A DNA stretch of 34,506 nt, from contig NZ_JANYUY010000075.1 in the NCBI RefSeq assembly GCF_025060755.1, positions 1-34,506 on the forward strand, in the 5' to 3' direction. Source of the DNA: Paenibacillus doosanensis (GTDB taxonomy: Bacteria > Bacillota > Bacilli > Paenibacillales > NBRC-103111). The translations under genes were made by a program, and so were the position numbers. Positions 32,887 to 34,506 of this stretch are shown here, piece by piece (the first letter of the stretch is position 1; each line of letters opens with the position of its first letter). Under the pieces are notes generated by a model. That model ran no database searches, had not been told where the DNA came from, and saw only the letters and a program-made list of their open reading frames with translations.

Positions 32887-33070
32887 ATTTTGTAATAAGG
32901 AAAAGTAGCGAGATTCAGCGGGGCATCCGGCTAACGGTTGCCCTTTTGCATTCGCCGGCGCAGTCCGGAGAAGGAGACTCTCCGCAAAGAAACGCCGTTT
33001 CCGTGCCGCCGGACCGTTTTCCGGCTGACCTAAAAGCATGGTGAAAAAAGAGCGGAGGGGCCATTTGAAT

Positions 33071-33209
33071 CTGGAAAAGCGTAAGCGTTCGCCTTTGAAA
33101 ACGGATTCTCTCCACAGAAAAACGAAAAAACAATCCAAAGAATCCGTTTTCAACAGCGATTGGAGGATCAAATGGACGCCGCAGCGGACTTTTTCACCGC
33201 CCTTCTAAT
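33071..33209. repeat. Dispersed palindromic repeat, complete copy
   Basis: A perfect 15-bp inverted repeat, TTGAAAACGGATTCT (33095-33109) and AGAATCCGTTTTCAA (33139-33153), with a 29-base A-rich loop lies at the centre. Flanks at left (AAGCGTAAGCG..CGCC) recur at 17887 and 26261, and at right (AACAGCGATTGG..GCAG.GGACTTTT) at 3419. No ORF is inside. It occupies most of the 410-bp gap between the permease and ribokinase genes; no clear terminator for the eut operon is seen there. Confidence 0.7.
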
Positions 33210-33225
33210 GCAGCAGGGGAAAGCA

Positions 33226-33254
33226 TTTCTCATTTTCAAAATGAATGATACAAT
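33226..33254 (+). promoter_or_regulatory. Candidate sigma-A promoter for the ribokinase gene
   Basis: TACAAT at 33249-33254 is a good -10 box; TTCTCA 17 bp upstream is a poor -35. The start would be near 33261, about 36 bases before the ATG. Confidence 0.5.
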
Positions 33255-33296
33255 GGACATGTTTCATTTTTTTAGGTAGTTTTTGGGGAGGTTGTC

Positions 33297-34223
33297 ATGA
33301 CGAAGTTGGTTGTTGTAGGAAGCGTGAACATGGACATTGTCACCCAGGTCACGAAGCTTCCGATTCCAGGAGAAACGGTGAAAGGCTTGAATACGGCTTA
33401 TTATCCCGGCGGAAAAGGAGCGAATCAGGCGGTTGCCGCCGCCATGGCAGGGGCGGAGGTCGCTTTCGTAGGCGCGGTCGGAGACGACGCTTACGGGCCC
33501 CGGCTGCTCGTTTCGCTGCAAGAAAAAGGCGTCCGAACCGGAGCCGTACTGCATAAGCAGGGCGGAACGGGGATCGCCTATATCAATGTGGATGCCGCAG
33601 GGGAAAATCATATTATATTGTCGGAAGGAGCTAACGGCAAGCTGACTCCGGAAGATATTGCGGATCAATCCGCCGCCTTCGACAACGTTCACGGGCTGCT
33701 GACGCAAAATGAAATTCCATGGGAGACTACGGTCTTCGCGCTGAAGCTGGCGCGGAGCAAAGGCGTGTTCACCTGTTATAATCCGGCTCCGGTCGCTCCC
33801 GTGCCTTCGGAGCTGTGGCCGCTGATCGATCTGCTGGTCGTTAACGAGCATGAAGCGGCGCAGCTCACCGGACTGACGGCCGATCTGACCGATGAAGCGG
33901 CCCGGCAGGCGGTAGAGGCGCTGCTCGCTCAAGGCGCCGATGCGGTGCTGCTCACTCTCGGAGAACAGGGCAGCTTGTACGCCGACCGGCGCGGAGAGAT
34001 TGTGCGCGAGCCGGCCTTCAAGGTGAAGGCCGTGGATACGACGGCTGCCGGCGATACGTTTATCGGCAGCTTTTTGACGGCGCGGCTTGCCGGGCAAACC
34101 GTCCGGCACAGCTTGCGCTTCGCTTCCGCGGCTTCCGCGATTGCGGTATCGCGGGCGGGAGCCCAGGCTTCGATCCCGGATCACGCGGAGATCGAAGCTT
34201 ATTTGTCCGAGCATGCCGTATAG
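33297..34223 (+). CDS. rbsK: Ribokinase (PfkB family)
   Basis: 308 residues, full length. Phosphorylates D-ribose to ribose 5-phosphate in the cytoplasm. PfkB signature 1 is PGGKGANQAVAAAMAGAEV with GSVNMDIV at the N-terminus; signature 2 is VDTTAAGDTFIGSF, containing the catalytic aspartate and anion hole. FVGAVGDDAYG and LLTQNEIPWETT are also ribokinase-like. GGGAGG precedes the ATG. It is alone, without rbs transporter genes, between a repeat and a terminator, so it is probably not part of the eut operon; a related PfkB sugar or nucleoside kinase is possible. Confidence 0.9.
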   Translation: MTKLVVVGSVNMDIVTQVTKLPIPGETVKGLNTAYYPGGKGANQAVAAAMAGAEVAFVGAVGDDAYGPRLLVSLQEKGVRTGAVLHKQGGTGIAYINVDAAGENHIILSEGANGKLTPEDIADQSAAFDNVHGLLTQNEIPWETTVFALKLARSKGVFTCYNPAPVAPVPSELWPLIDLLVVNEHEAAQLTGLTADLTDEAARQAVEALLAQGADAVLLTLGEQGSLYADRRGEIVREPAFKVKAVDTTAAGDTFIGSFLTARLAGQTVRHSLRFASAASAIAVSRAGAQASIPDHAEIEAYLSEHAV

Positions 34224-34240
34224 CATGCTGATTTAATCTT

Positions 34241-34278
34241 AAAAAGCACGGAGCCTTGAGTAGGCTTCGTGCTTTTTT
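34241..34278 (+). terminator. Rho-independent terminator after rbsK
   Basis: AAAAAGCACG-GAGCC (34241-34255) pairs with GGCTT-CGTGCTTTTT (34263-34277) around TTGAGTA, ending in six T residues. The group II intron begins about 11 bases further on. Confidence 0.93.
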
Positions 34279-34288
34279 GCTGTTTAGC

Positions 34289-34506
34289 GTGCCCAGAGGC
34301 ACGCATCTTCTAGCCGGTGAAAATCCGGTCGCGGGAGGGGCCAAGCCCCCGCGTAGCTAGGATGCCTGCGTACGGCGACATCTGTGCGTAGAAGCGCGTC
34401 GACGAAAGTACCTGTCAGAGATAGGGCGAGCAAGATACCAGGCCGTAACATGAAGTGAATCCTGCCGCGTCGTCAAAAAGGCCTCGCAAGAGGGGAGAGA
34501 GGAAGT
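34289..34506 (+). mobile_element. 5' end of a group II intron (truncated by the window)
   Basis: From about 34289 (GTGCCCAGAGGCAC) the sequence has no coding character but has the look of bacterial group II domain I: TCTAGCCGGTGAAAATCCGG, a CGCGGGAGGGG..CCCCCGCG stem, GTAGCTAGGATGCC, GGCGACATC, GACGAAAGTACCTGTCAGAG and GGGCGAGCAAGATACCAGGC. The GTGCC start is near the GUGYG consensus. Only 218 bases are visible, so class and RT status are unknown. It lies just after the rbsK terminator, as is typical of introns that target terminator hairpins. Confidence 0.72.

Noticed and set aside
1-34506. CRISPR arrays, tRNA or rRNA genes, prophage or defence genes
   Set aside because: No regularly spaced repeats, cloverleaf sequences or related protein families were seen on either strand.

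Overview
The window is a GC-rich stretch of a low-G+C-lineage Gram-positive genome, most likely Paenibacillus or a close relative. This rests on the split glycine decarboxylase (gcvPA/gcvPB) under a tandem glycine riboswitch, strong Shine-Dalgarno sites, a Bacillus-type nitric oxide synthase, a yxeKLMNOPQ-type cluster and an EutV/EutW two-component system. Scattered imperfect palindromic repeats also fit that group, from memory. No database search was run; family assignments come from reading motifs and comparing with remembered family sequences.

Layout. 1-126 is the 3' end (domains V and VI) of a group II intron, followed by a short repeat and a coding-like remnant. 522-5552 is the glycine cleavage system: gcvT-gcvPA-gcvPB on the minus strand behind a tandem glycine riboswitch, with gcvH divergent. 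5655-7580 holds a nitric oxide synthase oxygenase divergent from a TetR regulator, and 8049-9287 an MFS exporter. 9706-16489 is a seven-gene operon with the gene content and order of Bacillus subtilis yxeKLMNOPQ (S-(2-succino)cysteine salvage): flavin monooxygenase, GNAT acetyltransferase, amino-acid ABC transporter (three genes), M20 amidohydrolase and MmgE/PrpD protein. 16540-18600 is a decayed region with a palindromic repeat, a Nudix hydrolase and wrecked fragments, including a glutamate/dicarboxylate symporter.

18591-32886 is the main accessory system: an ethanolamine-utilisation bacterial microcompartment (BMC) locus. Shell genes are eutL, a tailed BMC-H gene, eutM, eutN and eutS. Enzymes are EutBC ammonia-lyase with EutA reactivase, EutE aldehyde dehydrogenase and a PduL-type phosphotransacetylase (EutD). 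EutP and the EutV/EutW antitermination pair complete it. The order (L-K-E-M-D-X-N then S-P-W-V-A-B-C) looks like a circular permutation of the usual Firmicutes order. Transcription starts at a strong promoter and passes through a leader with an ANTAR-type hexaloop hairpin and a terminator. At the far end an APC-family permease and a 42-residue membrane protein sit where a transporter is expected; eutH, eutT, eutQ and eutG are not in the window.

The most interesting point is a module of about 45 residues resembling the N-terminus of EutT/EutQ. It occurs at the N-terminus of the EutD/PduL protein and again at the C-terminus of the uncharacterised protein encoded next to it. The window closes with a ribokinase gene, its terminator, and the 5' end of another group II intron.
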